A stretch of DNA of 19,741 nt from Dokdonella_A sp038237055 (GCA_038237055.1 JBBRZD010000017.1:1-19741); one strand, 5' to 3'. Counted from the stretch's first letter, positions 6,432 through 15,027 are shown. Numbers and translations are program-made. The notes: generated by a model from the letters alone, not told the origin.

Positions 6432-9400
6432 ATGAAGATGCACGACGACGGTGAATTCACCGCTCTGAACTGGGTCAAGCAGGCGCTTGATGCGACGCTC
6501 GCGCAAGCGCGCGATTCGCTTGAGGCCTATGTCGAGGATCCCGGCTATCTGGAGCCGATGCGAGAGTGCGTAGCGCATCTGCATCAGGTGCAGGGAACGT
6601 TGCGCATGGTGGAGCTTTACGGCGCGGCGATGGTGGTCGAGAACATGGAGCGGCTAGCCGAAGGGCTGGTTGCCAATACGATCAAGCAGCGCGATGAAGG
6701 TTATTCGGTCCTGATGCGCGGGCTGGTGCAGCTGCCCGACTATCTGGAGCGACTGCAGAGCGGTCACAAGGACATTCCGATCGTCCTGCTGCCGCTGCTC
6801 AACGACCTGCGTGCCTGTCGCGGCGAGAAACTGCTGACCGAGTCCGCGTTGTTTGCGCCAGACCTCAACGTGGCGTTGCCTGCAAGCGCTGCCGGCAGTG
6901 CGCAACCGCTGGCGCCCAATGAACTGCGTGCGCAAGCGCTGCGTTTGCGTCTCGCTTATCAGGCTGCGTTGTTGAAATGGTTCCGCGATGCCGGGGCCAC
7001 CGAACATCTGCGCCGGCTGATAGAAGTACTGGATCGTCTGCGATCGATCTCGCACGTAGCCGAGGCACGTCGTCTGTGGTGGATCGCCAGTGCAGTGATC
7101 GAGGCCGTCGAGAACGGCGGCCTGGAAGCGAGCATTGCGGTGAAGTTGTTGTTTGGACGCGTCGATCGCGAAATTCATCGCTTTGCTGATCGAGGTGAAA
7201 CCGCTTTCACCACCGCGCCACCGCGAGAACTGACCAAGAATCTTTTGTATTACGTCGCGCATTCCACGGGTACTGGCGCACGCGGTGGCGAAGTGCGCAA
7301 GGCCTATCACCTGGACACCTTGTTGCCGACAGCGAATGAGCTGCAGCACGCTCAAGGCTCGATGACCGGGCGCAACAAGAATTTGCTCGGCACGGTATCG
7401 GCGGCAATCAAGGACGACTTGATGCGCGTCAAGGAAGCGCTCGACATCTTCCTGCGCAGCGGCAGCCCGGATGCCGTTGAACTGGCCGCTCAGGTCGAAG
7501 TGCTGGATCGCGTCGGCGACACACTGGGCATGCTCGGACTAGGTGTGCCGCGTCGAGTTGTCGGCGAACAGCGCACCATCATCGAGCAAATGGTGCAGGG
7601 CCAGCGGTCGGTCGATGAAGGTGCTCTTCTCGACGTGGCCGGCGCGCTGCTCTATGTCGAAGCTTCGCTGGACGATCATATCGATCGGCTGGGCGCAACC
7701 AATGAAAGTGAAACGGAACCTTCTGCAGGCAGCCTGGGACTTCCGCAAGCGGAGGTTCGCAAGATTCTCGATGCGTTGATGCGCGAAGCCGCGGTGAATA
7801 TCCAGCAGGCCAAACGCGACGTCATCGCGTTCATCGAATCGCCGTGGAACCACGAACGCGTCGAGCAGATTCCGCGCTTGCTTGAGGAAATTGTCGGAGC
7901 TCTGCGCATGCTCGGCCTCGCCGATGCCGCGCAACTGATGACGGCACTCGTGCGGTTTGTGGAAGTCGAGCTCATTGCGCACCGACGTGTTCCGACCGCG
8001 GAGCAGATGGACAAGCTTGCCGATGCGCTCGCGGCGATTGAGTACTATCTGGAAGCTACACGCGAGCAGCGTCGCAATCGCGAGAAAATTCTTGATGTCG
8101 CACGTGAAAGCCTTGCGTCGCTCGGTTACTGGCCGCTACCGCCTGAGCAGGAGCTGTCACCGACCCAGGAAACTGTGCATGTCGCGCTTGTCTTGCCAGG
8201 GAGCTTGGACACTGCGACTCCTTCTGTTTCGGTTGTTGACCATGATTTGCTGGCGGCCGCCGACCTTGCCTATGGCAACGCAGAACCGGACTCGCGCGTC
8301 GATGGCAGTCCGGATTCTGGCGCTCATACAGAGCCTCAGGCGCAAGACGACATTCAAGGCGCGGCATATTCGCAACTTCCGTCAATCGACTTGCTGCCCG
8401 GCAACGATCTGAACGATCTTGTCGTAGGCGAAGCTCCCGCGCAGGAGCCGGTCGGCCATGACATCGACGGAATGCGCCTGGTCGATACCCTTTCAACCAA
8501 GGACACCGACTGGGTCGAGATCGAGGAAGAGGTCGAGGAAGAAGTCCCGGCAGACGGACAGCCGGTCGCAGGCTTCCAGCATGCTGGCGGTGAAGAAATC
8601 GACGACGACATCCGCGAGGTCTTCATCGAGGAAGTCGACGACGAGATCACGAGTTTGCGTCAGCAGGTGCCGCTGTGGAAGCGCGATGTAAGCAATCTCG
8701 ACGAACTCAAGACAATCCGGCGTTCGTTCCACACGCTCAAGGGATCGGGCCGTCTGGTGGGCGCACTGGCACTCGGTGAGTTCAGTTGGAAGGTCGAGAG
8801 CCTGCTCAACCGCGTGCTTGAGCGCGCCGTCGCGCCGAGCGCTGCGGTCGTTGCATTGATCGAACACGCTGTCGAGGCTATTCCCGTGCTGCTAGCCGCA
8901 TTGCGCGGAAAGCCGCAGGGAAGCGCAAATTTTGATGGCATCATTGACACTGCTGAACGGCTCGCCGCGGGTGAGGAAGCCTGGGTTCCCGAAGGCACGA
9001 CTGGTACGCGTACGGTTCGCCGAACGGTGCGCCGGCGCATTCCCGCAGCCATGCGTGAGCTGCCGGCAATAAGCGGCGACATCGGCGGCACCAGCAGTTT
9101 GGTCGGCGAAGCCGATTTCAGCGCCATGCGCCGTGAACTAGTCGCCGGACCGCTACCCAACGTCGATCCGGTTTTATTCGATATTCTGCAAAGCGAAGTC
9201 GCGGCTCACCTTAGTGTGATCGACGACTATGTCGTGAAGTGCGAGTCTGCAACGGTGCCCGCGAGTGAGGAATTGCTGCGTGCAACGCATACGTTGAACG
9301 GCGCGATCGCGATGGTAGATATCCCGTCGATCGGCAAAGTGCTGGCGCCGTTGGAAAACTATGTGAAGCGGTTGCGCGGCGCGGGCGCGGCGCCGGACGC

Positions 9401-12400
9401 GAAAGGGCTAGAAGCCCTGCGCGATACGGCAGCGCTGACTCGCGACGTGATGCTGCGTCTGGAAGCGCGCGATTCGCAGTTGCCCGATTCCTCTGCACTT
9501 GCGGCACGTATAGCCGACCTGCGCGATACCTTGCCGGATGCGCCGCCGCATGTGTACGTAGGCGAAGACGCGGGCATCGAATTGCTGCCGAACATCGATG
9601 ACGCTGCAGGCATCGATCATTCGCTCGTTCTTGATGAGGTGCCACTAGCGCCGCCAGTACCAGCCTCCGATTTCACTGCGGATTGGTTGATGCATGCCGG
9701 TCATGCCGAATCCCAGATAAATTCAGGACTCTCCACGACGCTGCCGGCCGAACTGACCGCGGCGCTCGCCGGATTCGACGCGAGCGATAGTCAGCACGAA
9801 GCGCAGGCAGCAATGCACGACGTGACGCTCGACCCGGTTGTGGAGAGCACGTCACGGCTGATCGAACCCACACCGATCGATGCATCAGTGGCCGACGCGC
9901 TCGATCATTTCGATCCAACGCACATGATCGAGCAGGGCGAGACGTACGATGTCGAGGAAATCGTCATCGAGGATTCAACGCCAGCAGCTGCGACGCACGA
10001 TGACTATGGCTTCGATGCCGAGTTGCGGACGCTCGACAGCATGGATGCGCCGTTAGCGGAGCAGCCCACGCCCGAAGTTCATGGTGCTGAAGTGGAAGCG
10101 CCTGCACTCGAACAGCCTGAGATCGAACAGCTCGAAATCGAACAGCCTGAACTCGAAACGGCGGCGGTTCCGCAAGCGCTTGCGCCAGTGGTCGAAGCGG
10201 CGGAAAAAGTTGTAGTGCCAGTGCTTCTCAGCGGAAAACAAGCGCCACCGCTTGCTGATGATCCACAGCCAGACGGTGTTCTGGATATCGGTGATATCGA
10301 CGACGACTTGCTGGACACCTTCGTGCAGGAAGGTGCGGACATCCTCGATCACTCCGATTCACTCGTAGCCAGATTGCGCGAAGCGCCGCACGATCGCTCG
10401 GTCATCGTCGGCCTGCAGCGCGATTTGCACACGCTCAAGGGCGGCGCAGGCATGGCTGGCATCGCGTCCGTCGGTGATCTGAGCCATGCAATGGAATCCC
10501 TGGTCGATGCCGTCAGCGATGGTCGTTTGATGGTCGATCGCGTGACGGTCGAGTCGCTCGAACGCGGTTTCGATCGTCTGCACGGACTCGTGCAGCGCGT
10601 GGCCCAGCGACGCGCAGTTGCGATGCCGGTCAATGCGATCGCGCGTTTCGAGAGCCTGATCGCAGGAAAGGCGCTCACCGTCGAAGCTCAAGAGCCCGCA
10701 GAGTCCGCAGAGTCCGCAGAGCCGACAGAGTCGCAGGCAGTAGAAGTTCCGGCCGCCTCGCCCGCAGCGGCCGCAGGGTCGGTTGTCGTCGCAGACGCAG
10801 GCGCCTACGTGACGCGGCCGGTCGCTCGCCCGGCACCACGCCATTTGACGGCGATGGATCATGAGGAAGCTCCGCACGCGCCGCAGGAAATGATCCGCGT
10901 TCGTTCGGATTTGCTTGACTCGCTGGTGAACTACGCTGGCGAAGTGTCGATCTATCGTTCGCGACTGGAACAGCAGATATCGACGTTCCGCTTCAACCTC
11001 GTCGAGTTCGACCAGACCGTTGCCCGCTTGCGTGAGCAGTTGCGCAAGCTCGAAATCGAAACCGAAGCGCAGATCATTGCGCGCTTCCAGCGCGAGCAAC
11101 AAGACACCGGCGCTGGCGCATTCGATCCTCTTGAGCTCGATCGCTTTTCGCAATTGCAGCAGTTGTCACGTGCGCTCGGCGAGTCGGTATCGGATCTGGT
11201 GTCCATCCAGGGCCTGCTCGATGAGCAGACGCGCCAGTCCGAAACCCTGCTGTTGCAACAGTCGCGCGTCAACTCCGATTTGCAGGAAGGCCTCATGCGT
11301 ACGCGCATGGTGCCGTTCGATTCGATGGTGCCCAATCTCCGTCGCACCTTGCGTCAGGCCGCGCAGGAACTAGGCAAGCGCGCGCAACTCAAGGTCGATG
11401 GTGCGCACGGTGAAATGGACCGAAACCTGCTCGAGCGCATGAAGGCTCCGTTCGAGCACATGCTGCGCAATGCGCTCACGCACGGCATCGAGTCTCCCGA
11501 AGATCGTCTTGCCGCAGGCAAACCCGCTGAGGGCTCGGTCAACATTGCGGTCAGTCGCGAGTCGACCGAAGTCGTGCTGCGCGTATCCGATGATGGTCGC
11601 GGCATGGATCGCGAGGCGATTCGGCGCAAGGCGATCGAGCGCGGTCTGCTCAAGCCTGAAGTGCAGCTTTCCGATCGCGATCTGTACGGGTTTGTCTTGG
11701 AAACAGGCTTTTCGACCGCCGAGCATGTGACCCAGCTCGCCGGTCGCGGCGTCGGCATGGATGTCGTCCACAACGAGATCAAGCAACTCGGTGGCTCGCT
11801 CGCGATCGACTCGACCCAAGGCCAGGGAACCCAGTTCACGATACGACTGCCGTTCACGCTGGCGGTGACTCAGGCGATTCTGGTCAAGCTGGGCGAAAGC
11901 AGTTATGCAATTCCGATGTCGTCGGTGCAGGGCGTGGCCCGTATTGCCCACGATGATCTCGAACGCCGTATCGCCGAAGGCAATCCGAAGCACAACTACG
12001 GTGGTGAGGAATACACGATCTACGATCTCGCCCAATTGATCGGAGTTCCGCGCGGGCGTGCCATCATCGAGGAAACGCAGATTCCGCTGCTGATGACCCG
12101 TACCGGCGACCAGCGCGCCGCAGTGCGCATCGATGGTGTGGTCGGTTCGCGTGAAGTCGTTGTCAAGTCGGTTGGCCCGCAGGTGAGTTCTGTTCCGGGC
12201 ATCTTCGGTGCAACGATCATGGGCGACGGTGCCGTCGTGATCATTATCGATCTTGCGCCGCTGGTGCGTCGTCTGGCGGCGCTCCGCGCACGCATCGAGG
12301 CGGGCAGCACGGAGGAAATGCCTTCCTACATGGCGATTGCCCCCGCGCACGAGCCGGAGACACGCCAAAAGCCGCTCGTCATGGTCGTCGACGATTCGAT

Positions 12401-12743
12401 CACGATGCGCAAGGTCACCACGCGCGTGCTCGAACGAGCGGATTACGACGTCGTCACCGCAAAGGATGGCCTCGACGCGCTCGAGAAGCTGCAGGACACG
12501 GTGCCGGACTTGATGCTGCTCGATATCGAAATGCCGCGCATGGACGGTTACGAGCTTGCCACCTACATGCGCAATGATTCGCGCATGCGCAAGGTGCCGA
12601 TCATCATGATCACGTCGCGCACGGGTGAAAAACATCGTCAACGCGCGCTGGAAATCGGCGTTGAGCGCTATCTCGGCAAGCCCTATCAGGAAGACGATCT
12701 GTTGAAACAGGTGCAGGAAGTGCTGAGGCGCGAGCGTGTCTAG
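6432..12743 (+). CDS. chpA: ChpA (PilL) hybrid CheA-type histidine kinase with multiple Hpt domains
   Basis: 2103 residues. Domain order: an N-terminal Hpt-like bundle opening with TALNWVKQALDATLAQAR and a motif LHQVQGTLRM (His51); three degenerate Hpt-like bundles (about 165-250, 330-400, 455-540) in which no conserved phospho-His motif is seen; an acidic linker (650-725); an Hpt with HTLKGS (His767); one with HTLNGA (His953); a long acidic linker with repeats (about 1020-1290); an Hpt with HTLKGG (His1333). Then follow a CheA dimerisation region from about 1487, an HATPase with N-box (Asn1680), DDGRGMD (1720-1726) and GRGVGMD (1771-1777), a CheW-like P5 domain (about 1806-1950), and a receiver (Asp1987/1988, phospho-acceptor Asp2031, Lys2083). 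ChpA controls PilG-type regulators of pilus motors and surface sensing. The ATG at 6432 has a GGGGG Shine-Dalgarno seven bases upstream. The end overlaps chpB by eight bases. Confidence 0.96.
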   Translation: MKMHDDGEFTALNWVKQALDATLAQARDSLEAYVEDPGYLEPMRECVAHLHQVQGTLRMVELYGAAMVVENMERLAEGLVANTIKQRDEGYSVLMRGLVQLPDYLERLQSGHKDIPIVLLPLLNDLRACRGEKLLTESALFAPDLNVALPASAAGSAQPLAPNELRAQALRLRLAYQAALLKWFRDAGATEHLRRLIEVLDRLRSISHVAEARRLWWIASAVIEAVENGGLEASIAVKLLFGRVDREIHRFADRGETAFTTAPPRELTKNLLYYVAHSTGTGARGGEVRKAYHLDTLLPTANELQHAQGSMTGRNKNLLGTVSAAIKDDLMRVKEALDIFLRSGSPDAVELAAQVEVLDRVGDTLGMLGLGVPRRVVGEQRTIIEQMVQGQRSVDEGALLDVAGALLYVEASLDDHIDRLGATNESETEPSAGSLGLPQAEVRKILDALMREAAVNIQQAKRDVIAFIESPWNHERVEQIPRLLEEIVGALRMLGLADAAQLMTALVRFVEVELIAHRRVPTAEQMDKLADALAAIEYYLEATREQRRNREKILDVARESLASLGYWPLPPEQELSPTQETVHVALVLPGSLDTATPSVSVVDHDLLAAADLAYGNAEPDSRVDGSPDSGAHTEPQAQDDIQGAAYSQLPSIDLLPGNDLNDLVVGEAPAQEPVGHDIDGMRLVDTLSTKDTDWVEIEEEVEEEVPADGQPVAGFQHAGGEEIDDDIREVFIEEVDDEITSLRQQVPLWKRDVSNLDELKTIRRSFHTLKGSGRLVGALALGEFSWKVESLLNRVLERAVAPSAAVVALIEHAVEAIPVLLAALRGKPQGSANFDGIIDTAERLAAGEEAWVPEGTTGTRTVRRTVRRRIPAAMRELPAISGDIGGTSSLVGEADFSAMRRELVAGPLPNVDPVLFDILQSEVAAHLSVIDDYVVKCESATVPASEELLRATHTLNGAIAMVDIPSIGKVLAPLENYVKRLRGAGAAPDAKGLEALRDTAALTRDVMLRLEARDSQLPDSSALAARIADLRDTLPDAPPHVYVGEDAGIELLPNIDDAAGIDHSLVLDEVPLAPPVPASDFTADWLMHAGHAESQINSGLSTTLPAELTAALAGFDASDSQHEAQAAMHDVTLDPVVESTSRLIEPTPIDASVADALDHFDPTHMIEQGETYDVEEIVIEDSTPAAATHDDYGFDAELRTLDSMDAPLAEQPTPEVHGAEVEAPALEQPEIEQLEIEQPELETAAVPQALAPVVEAAEKVVVPVLLSGKQAPPLADDPQPDGVLDIGDIDDDLLDTFVQEGADILDHSDSLVARLREAPHDRSVIVGLQRDLHTLKGGAGMAGIASVGDLSHAMESLVDAVSDGRLMVDRVTVESLERGFDRLHGLVQRVAQRRAVAMPVNAIARFESLIAGKALTVEAQEPAESAESAEPTESQAVEVPAASPAAAAGSVVVADAGAYVTRPVARPAPRHLTAMDHEEAPHAPQEMIRVRSDLLDSLVNYAGEVSIYRSRLEQQISTFRFNLVEFDQTVARLREQLRKLEIETEAQIIARFQREQQDTGAGAFDPLELDRFSQLQQLSRALGESVSDLVSIQGLLDEQTRQSETLLLQQSRVNSDLQEGLMRTRMVPFDSMVPNLRRTLRQAAQELGKRAQLKVDGAHGEMDRNLLERMKAPFEHMLRNALTHGIESPEDRLAAGKPAEGSVNIAVSRESTEVVLRVSDDGRGMDREAIRRKAIERGLLKPEVQLSDRDLYGFVLETGFSTAEHVTQLAGRGVGMDVVHNEIKQLGGSLAIDSTQGQGTQFTIRLPFTLAVTQAILVKLGESSYAIPMSSVQGVARIAHDDLERRIAEGNPKHNYGGEEYTIYDLAQLIGVPRGRAIIEETQIPLLMTRTGDQRAAVRIDGVVGSREVVVKSVGPQVSSVPGIFGATIMGDGAVVIIIDLAPLVRRLAALRARIEAGSTEEMPSYMAIAPAHEPETRQKPLVMVVDDSITMRKVTTRVLERADYDVVTAKDGLDALEKLQDTVPDLMLLDIEMPRMDGYELATYMRNDSRMRKVPIIMITSRTGEKHRQRALEIGVERYLGKPYQEDDLLKQVQEVLRRERV
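10110..10154 (+). repeat. three in-frame 15-bp repeats in the chpA linker
   Basis: Three consecutive copies based on GAACAGCCTGAGATC encode EQPEI, EQLEI and EQPEL (residues 1227-1241 of ChpA). They lie in the acidic, presumably disordered linker between the second and third intact Hpt domains. The copies differ by a few bases, so the array is not fresh. Copy-number change would alter linker length without breaking the frame. Confidence 0.75.
10692..10736 (+). repeat. five in-frame 9-bp repeats in the chpA linker
   Basis: Five tandem 9-base units based on GAGTCCGCA (two identical copies plus three variants) encode EPA ESA ESA EPT ESQ at residues 1421-1435. They lie in the linker between the last Hpt and the kinase dimerisation region. 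The identical central copies suggest recent slippage. Gain or loss of units would change the tether between the phospho-transfer array and the catalytic core in steps of three residues. Confidence 0.8.
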
Positions 12744-14526
12744 CGGACACTCCAATGTAGCGGTCGCGCTCCTCTATGAAACGAGTGCCGGCGCCGAACA
12801 CCTGCGCGAAATCCTGGGCTCGATCGGCGCGCCTGTCGTGTACGAGGCGTTGGCCAATGCGCTCGATCGCGACGAGCTGGAACGCTCGACCGCGAACGTC
12901 ATCGTGGTAAACCTCGATGCGCAAAACGACCCTGATCTGGACGGTGTGTACAACCTGCTCGACGATGCGCGGTATCGCGTCGTATTCAACGAAGGAGAAG
13001 TGTCCAGCGGACTTTCTGGCTGGGACCGGGCGCGCTGGATGCGCCACCTTGCTGCCAAGATTCTCGGAACAGACATCGATCCGCCGCGTCCAGCGGATGC
13101 CGAGTCCATACCTGTGCGCGTTGCGCCGGTTGAGCTGACCAACAAGGACGAAAGTACGACCGAACGCGTCGAGCATGCGGACCTGGCGCAGAAGGTGTCA
13201 GCAATGGAAAGGGAGGCAGTTCCCACGCCTTCCGTGATCCCGAATTCGCAGGCGCCAAGTGCAGCGGCGCTAGCCGGTTTCGACGCCATGATCGACTTTG
13301 ACTCATTGATTCAGATGCCCGAAGTGACGCCGCGGACGTCGGCTACCGAGGCCACGCACCAAGAACTGCATTCCACGTCCGATGCGTCTTTTGACGTGCT
13401 GGACGCCTTTGAAATCGAATTCGGCAAAGAAAACAAGAATCTCGCGACCGACGTGTCGCATGGCGATATGCGTGCAGAGGATTTGCCGGATATTGCTCAG
13501 TTGGATGACTCCGGCAGTTCGCAAACCGATATGCCCGCACCGTCAGCGCATTCGACCGAAGAGTCGGCATTCGATCTGGATATGGATTTTGATCTCGATT
13601 TCGACTCCGACTCGGCGGCACTGCCGGTGGCATCGGTGCCTGCTGCGGTTCCCGCGCCGGAAACGCCGGTTACCGATATCGGGCTGTCAGCCGAGTGGTC
13701 GCTGGAAGATGTACTCGAGGGCGCAGCGCTGCCGCCAACCCAAGCCGCCCTCTCGAGCCCGGCAGACTTCGGTATCGAGAAGCTGCGCGCAGAAGAATTC
13801 CTCGCGCCGGAAGGTGGGGTTGACGTTGAGGAATCATTCGACTCAGCGGGCGGTATATCGCTTGAGCTGATTCCACTTGAAGAGGCGGTTGCGCCGTCTT
13901 CCGTCGAAAGAGTACAGGCAGAGAATTGGCTGGACCCGGATTCGGTGACGGTGCCGAAAGCCAAGGTGCGCAAAGTGTGGGTGCTGGGCGCGTCGATTGG
14001 TGGCCCCGAGGCCGTGCGTGAATTCCTTGCTGGAATTCCGCGCGACTATCCTGCTCTGTTCCTGCTTGCGCAGCATCTTGGCGACGAGTTCGTCGGCATG
14101 ATGACGAATCAACTGATGCAGGCAGTGAAACTGACCGTGCGCACGCCGACGCATGGCGAACGGGTGGCGCATGGTGACGTCATCGTGGTGCCCAATTCGC
14201 ACCGGCTGCAGATTGACCCGGAAGGTATCGTGTTGCTGGAGCGCAATACCGGGACCACCGCGTTTAGCCCTTCGATCGACCGCGTATTGCAAGATGTAGC
14301 CGACAAATTCGGAGCTGGCGCGGGCGCGATTATTTTCTCGGGCATGTCGAGCGACGCCGCGGTCGGCTGTCGCTACCTGGCCGACAAGGGCGGTACGGTT
14401 TACGCACAGCGGCCCGATACCTGCGTCGTCAGTTCGATGATTGACGGGGTTTGCGAAACCGGCGTCGTGAGTTTCCTCGGCTCGCCGCAGGAGTTGTCCG
14501 AGAAGTTGCTTGAGGCGAAAGCATGA
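12736..14526 (+). CDS. chpB: ChpB, CheB-type methylesterase with degenerate N-terminal receiver
   Basis: 596 residues, much longer than a typical CheB/ChpB (about 340-350). The C-terminal third (from about residue 412) is a CheB methylesterase domain. The expected catalytic triad is present: Ser420 in GASIGG, His447 in LLAQHLG and Asp540 in FSGMSSDA, with AHGDVIVVPNSH and PSIDRVL between. It would remove methyl groups from PilJ glutamates. The first 120 residues resemble a receiver fold but lack the acidic pair, and the expected acceptor position appears to be Asn (VIVVNLDAQ), suggesting a pseudo-receiver. The roughly 290-residue middle is acidic and low-complexity with an Asp-alternating tract (279-293). 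The GTG start overlaps the chpA end by eight bases; a Shine-Dalgarno-like GAGG is within the chpA 3' end. No cheR/pilK gene is adjacent. Confidence 0.92.
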   Translation: MSSGHSNVAVALLYETSAGAEHLREILGSIGAPVVYEALANALDRDELERSTANVIVVNLDAQNDPDLDGVYNLLDDARYRVVFNEGEVSSGLSGWDRARWMRHLAAKILGTDIDPPRPADAESIPVRVAPVELTNKDESTTERVEHADLAQKVSAMEREAVPTPSVIPNSQAPSAAALAGFDAMIDFDSLIQMPEVTPRTSATEATHQELHSTSDASFDVLDAFEIEFGKENKNLATDVSHGDMRAEDLPDIAQLDDSGSSQTDMPAPSAHSTEESAFDLDMDFDLDFDSDSAALPVASVPAAVPAPETPVTDIGLSAEWSLEDVLEGAALPPTQAALSSPADFGIEKLRAEEFLAPEGGVDVEESFDSAGGISLELIPLEEAVAPSSVERVQAENWLDPDSVTVPKAKVRKVWVLGASIGGPEAVREFLAGIPRDYPALFLLAQHLGDEFVGMMTNQLMQAVKLTVRTPTHGERVAHGDVIVVPNSHRLQIDPEGIVLLERNTGTTAFSPSIDRVLQDVADKFGAGAGAIIFSGMSSDAAVGCRYLADKGGTVYAQRPDTCVVSSMIDGVCETGVVSFLGSPQELSEKLLEAKA

Positions 14527-14561
14527 GAAATCCAATGCGCATTACCAAGCGGGGAAACTGA
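14523..14561 (+). other. 12-codon frame bridging the chpB stop and the chpC start
   Basis: ATG at 14523 overlaps the chpB stop (ATGA). The frame runs 12 codons (MRNPMRITKRGN) to TGA at 14559-14561, one base before the chpC ATG. The GGGG Shine-Dalgarno of chpC lies inside it. It has the same architecture as the pilI-pilJ and pilJ-chpA junctions. It is too short to expect a stable product; a coupling role is inference. Confidence 0.3.
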
Positions 14562-14562
14562 G

Positions 14563-15027
14563 ATGGCCGAACTACCGCGCGAAATTCGCGGCGTCATGGT
14601 GCCGATCACCGACGGCCGTCTGCTTTTGCCCAACGCAACCGTGGCGGAAGTGATCAGTTATACCAAACCAGAGGCGGTCGCCAACGCGCCTGCGTGGCTG
14701 CTCGGGCGTTTGGCTTGGCGCGGCTGGCGTCTGCCGTTGTTCTCGTTCCCGATGCTGGTCGGTCAGCTCGAAGATGAGAGCCGCACAAATGCGCGCGTTG
14801 CGGTACTGAAAGCGATCGGCGGCAACGCGGGTATGCCGTTCATCGCATTGCTGGCTCAAGGGTTCCCGCGTTTGACCACCATCACGCAGGAATTGCTGAT
14901 TCCGACCTCCGACGAACATCAGTTCGCTCCCGGCATCCGCTCCGAGGTTCTGGTGCGTGACGATCGTGCGGTCATTCCGGATCTGGATGTGATCGAGGGA
15001 ATGGTCGCGCGCGCGCTGGCTGCTTGA
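14563..15027 (+). CDS. chpC: second CheW-like adaptor ChpC
   Basis: 154 residues forming essentially a single CheW domain, near the length of Pseudomonas ChpC (about 168). Strands include GVMVPITDGRLLLPNATVAEVI, split by the conserved turn, and the CheW core WLLGRLAWRGWRLPLFSFPML, which in ordinary CheW reads as the RG-x-x-PV-x-D-L motif. Here the Asp-Leu is replaced by Phe-Ser, which may weaken canonical contacts. It is likely an auxiliary coupling protein linking PilJ or other receptors to ChpA. The ATG at 14563 has GGGG at 14551-14554 as Shine-Dalgarno. It is the last recognisable gene of the operon; the next 380 bases have no gene on this strand. Confidence 0.88.
   Translation: MAELPREIRGVMVPITDGRLLLPNATVAEVISYTKPEAVANAPAWLLGRLAWRGWRLPLFSFPMLVGQLEDESRTNARVAVLKAIGGNAGMPFIALLAQGFPRLTTITQELLIPTSDEHQFAPGIRSEVLVRDDRAVIPDLDVIEGMVARALAA

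Noticed and set aside
11370..12755. 461-codon minus-strand open frame inside chpA
   Set aside because: Antisense to the highly conserved kinase, CheW and receiver domains of ChpA; composition explained by the codon bias of the sense gene.
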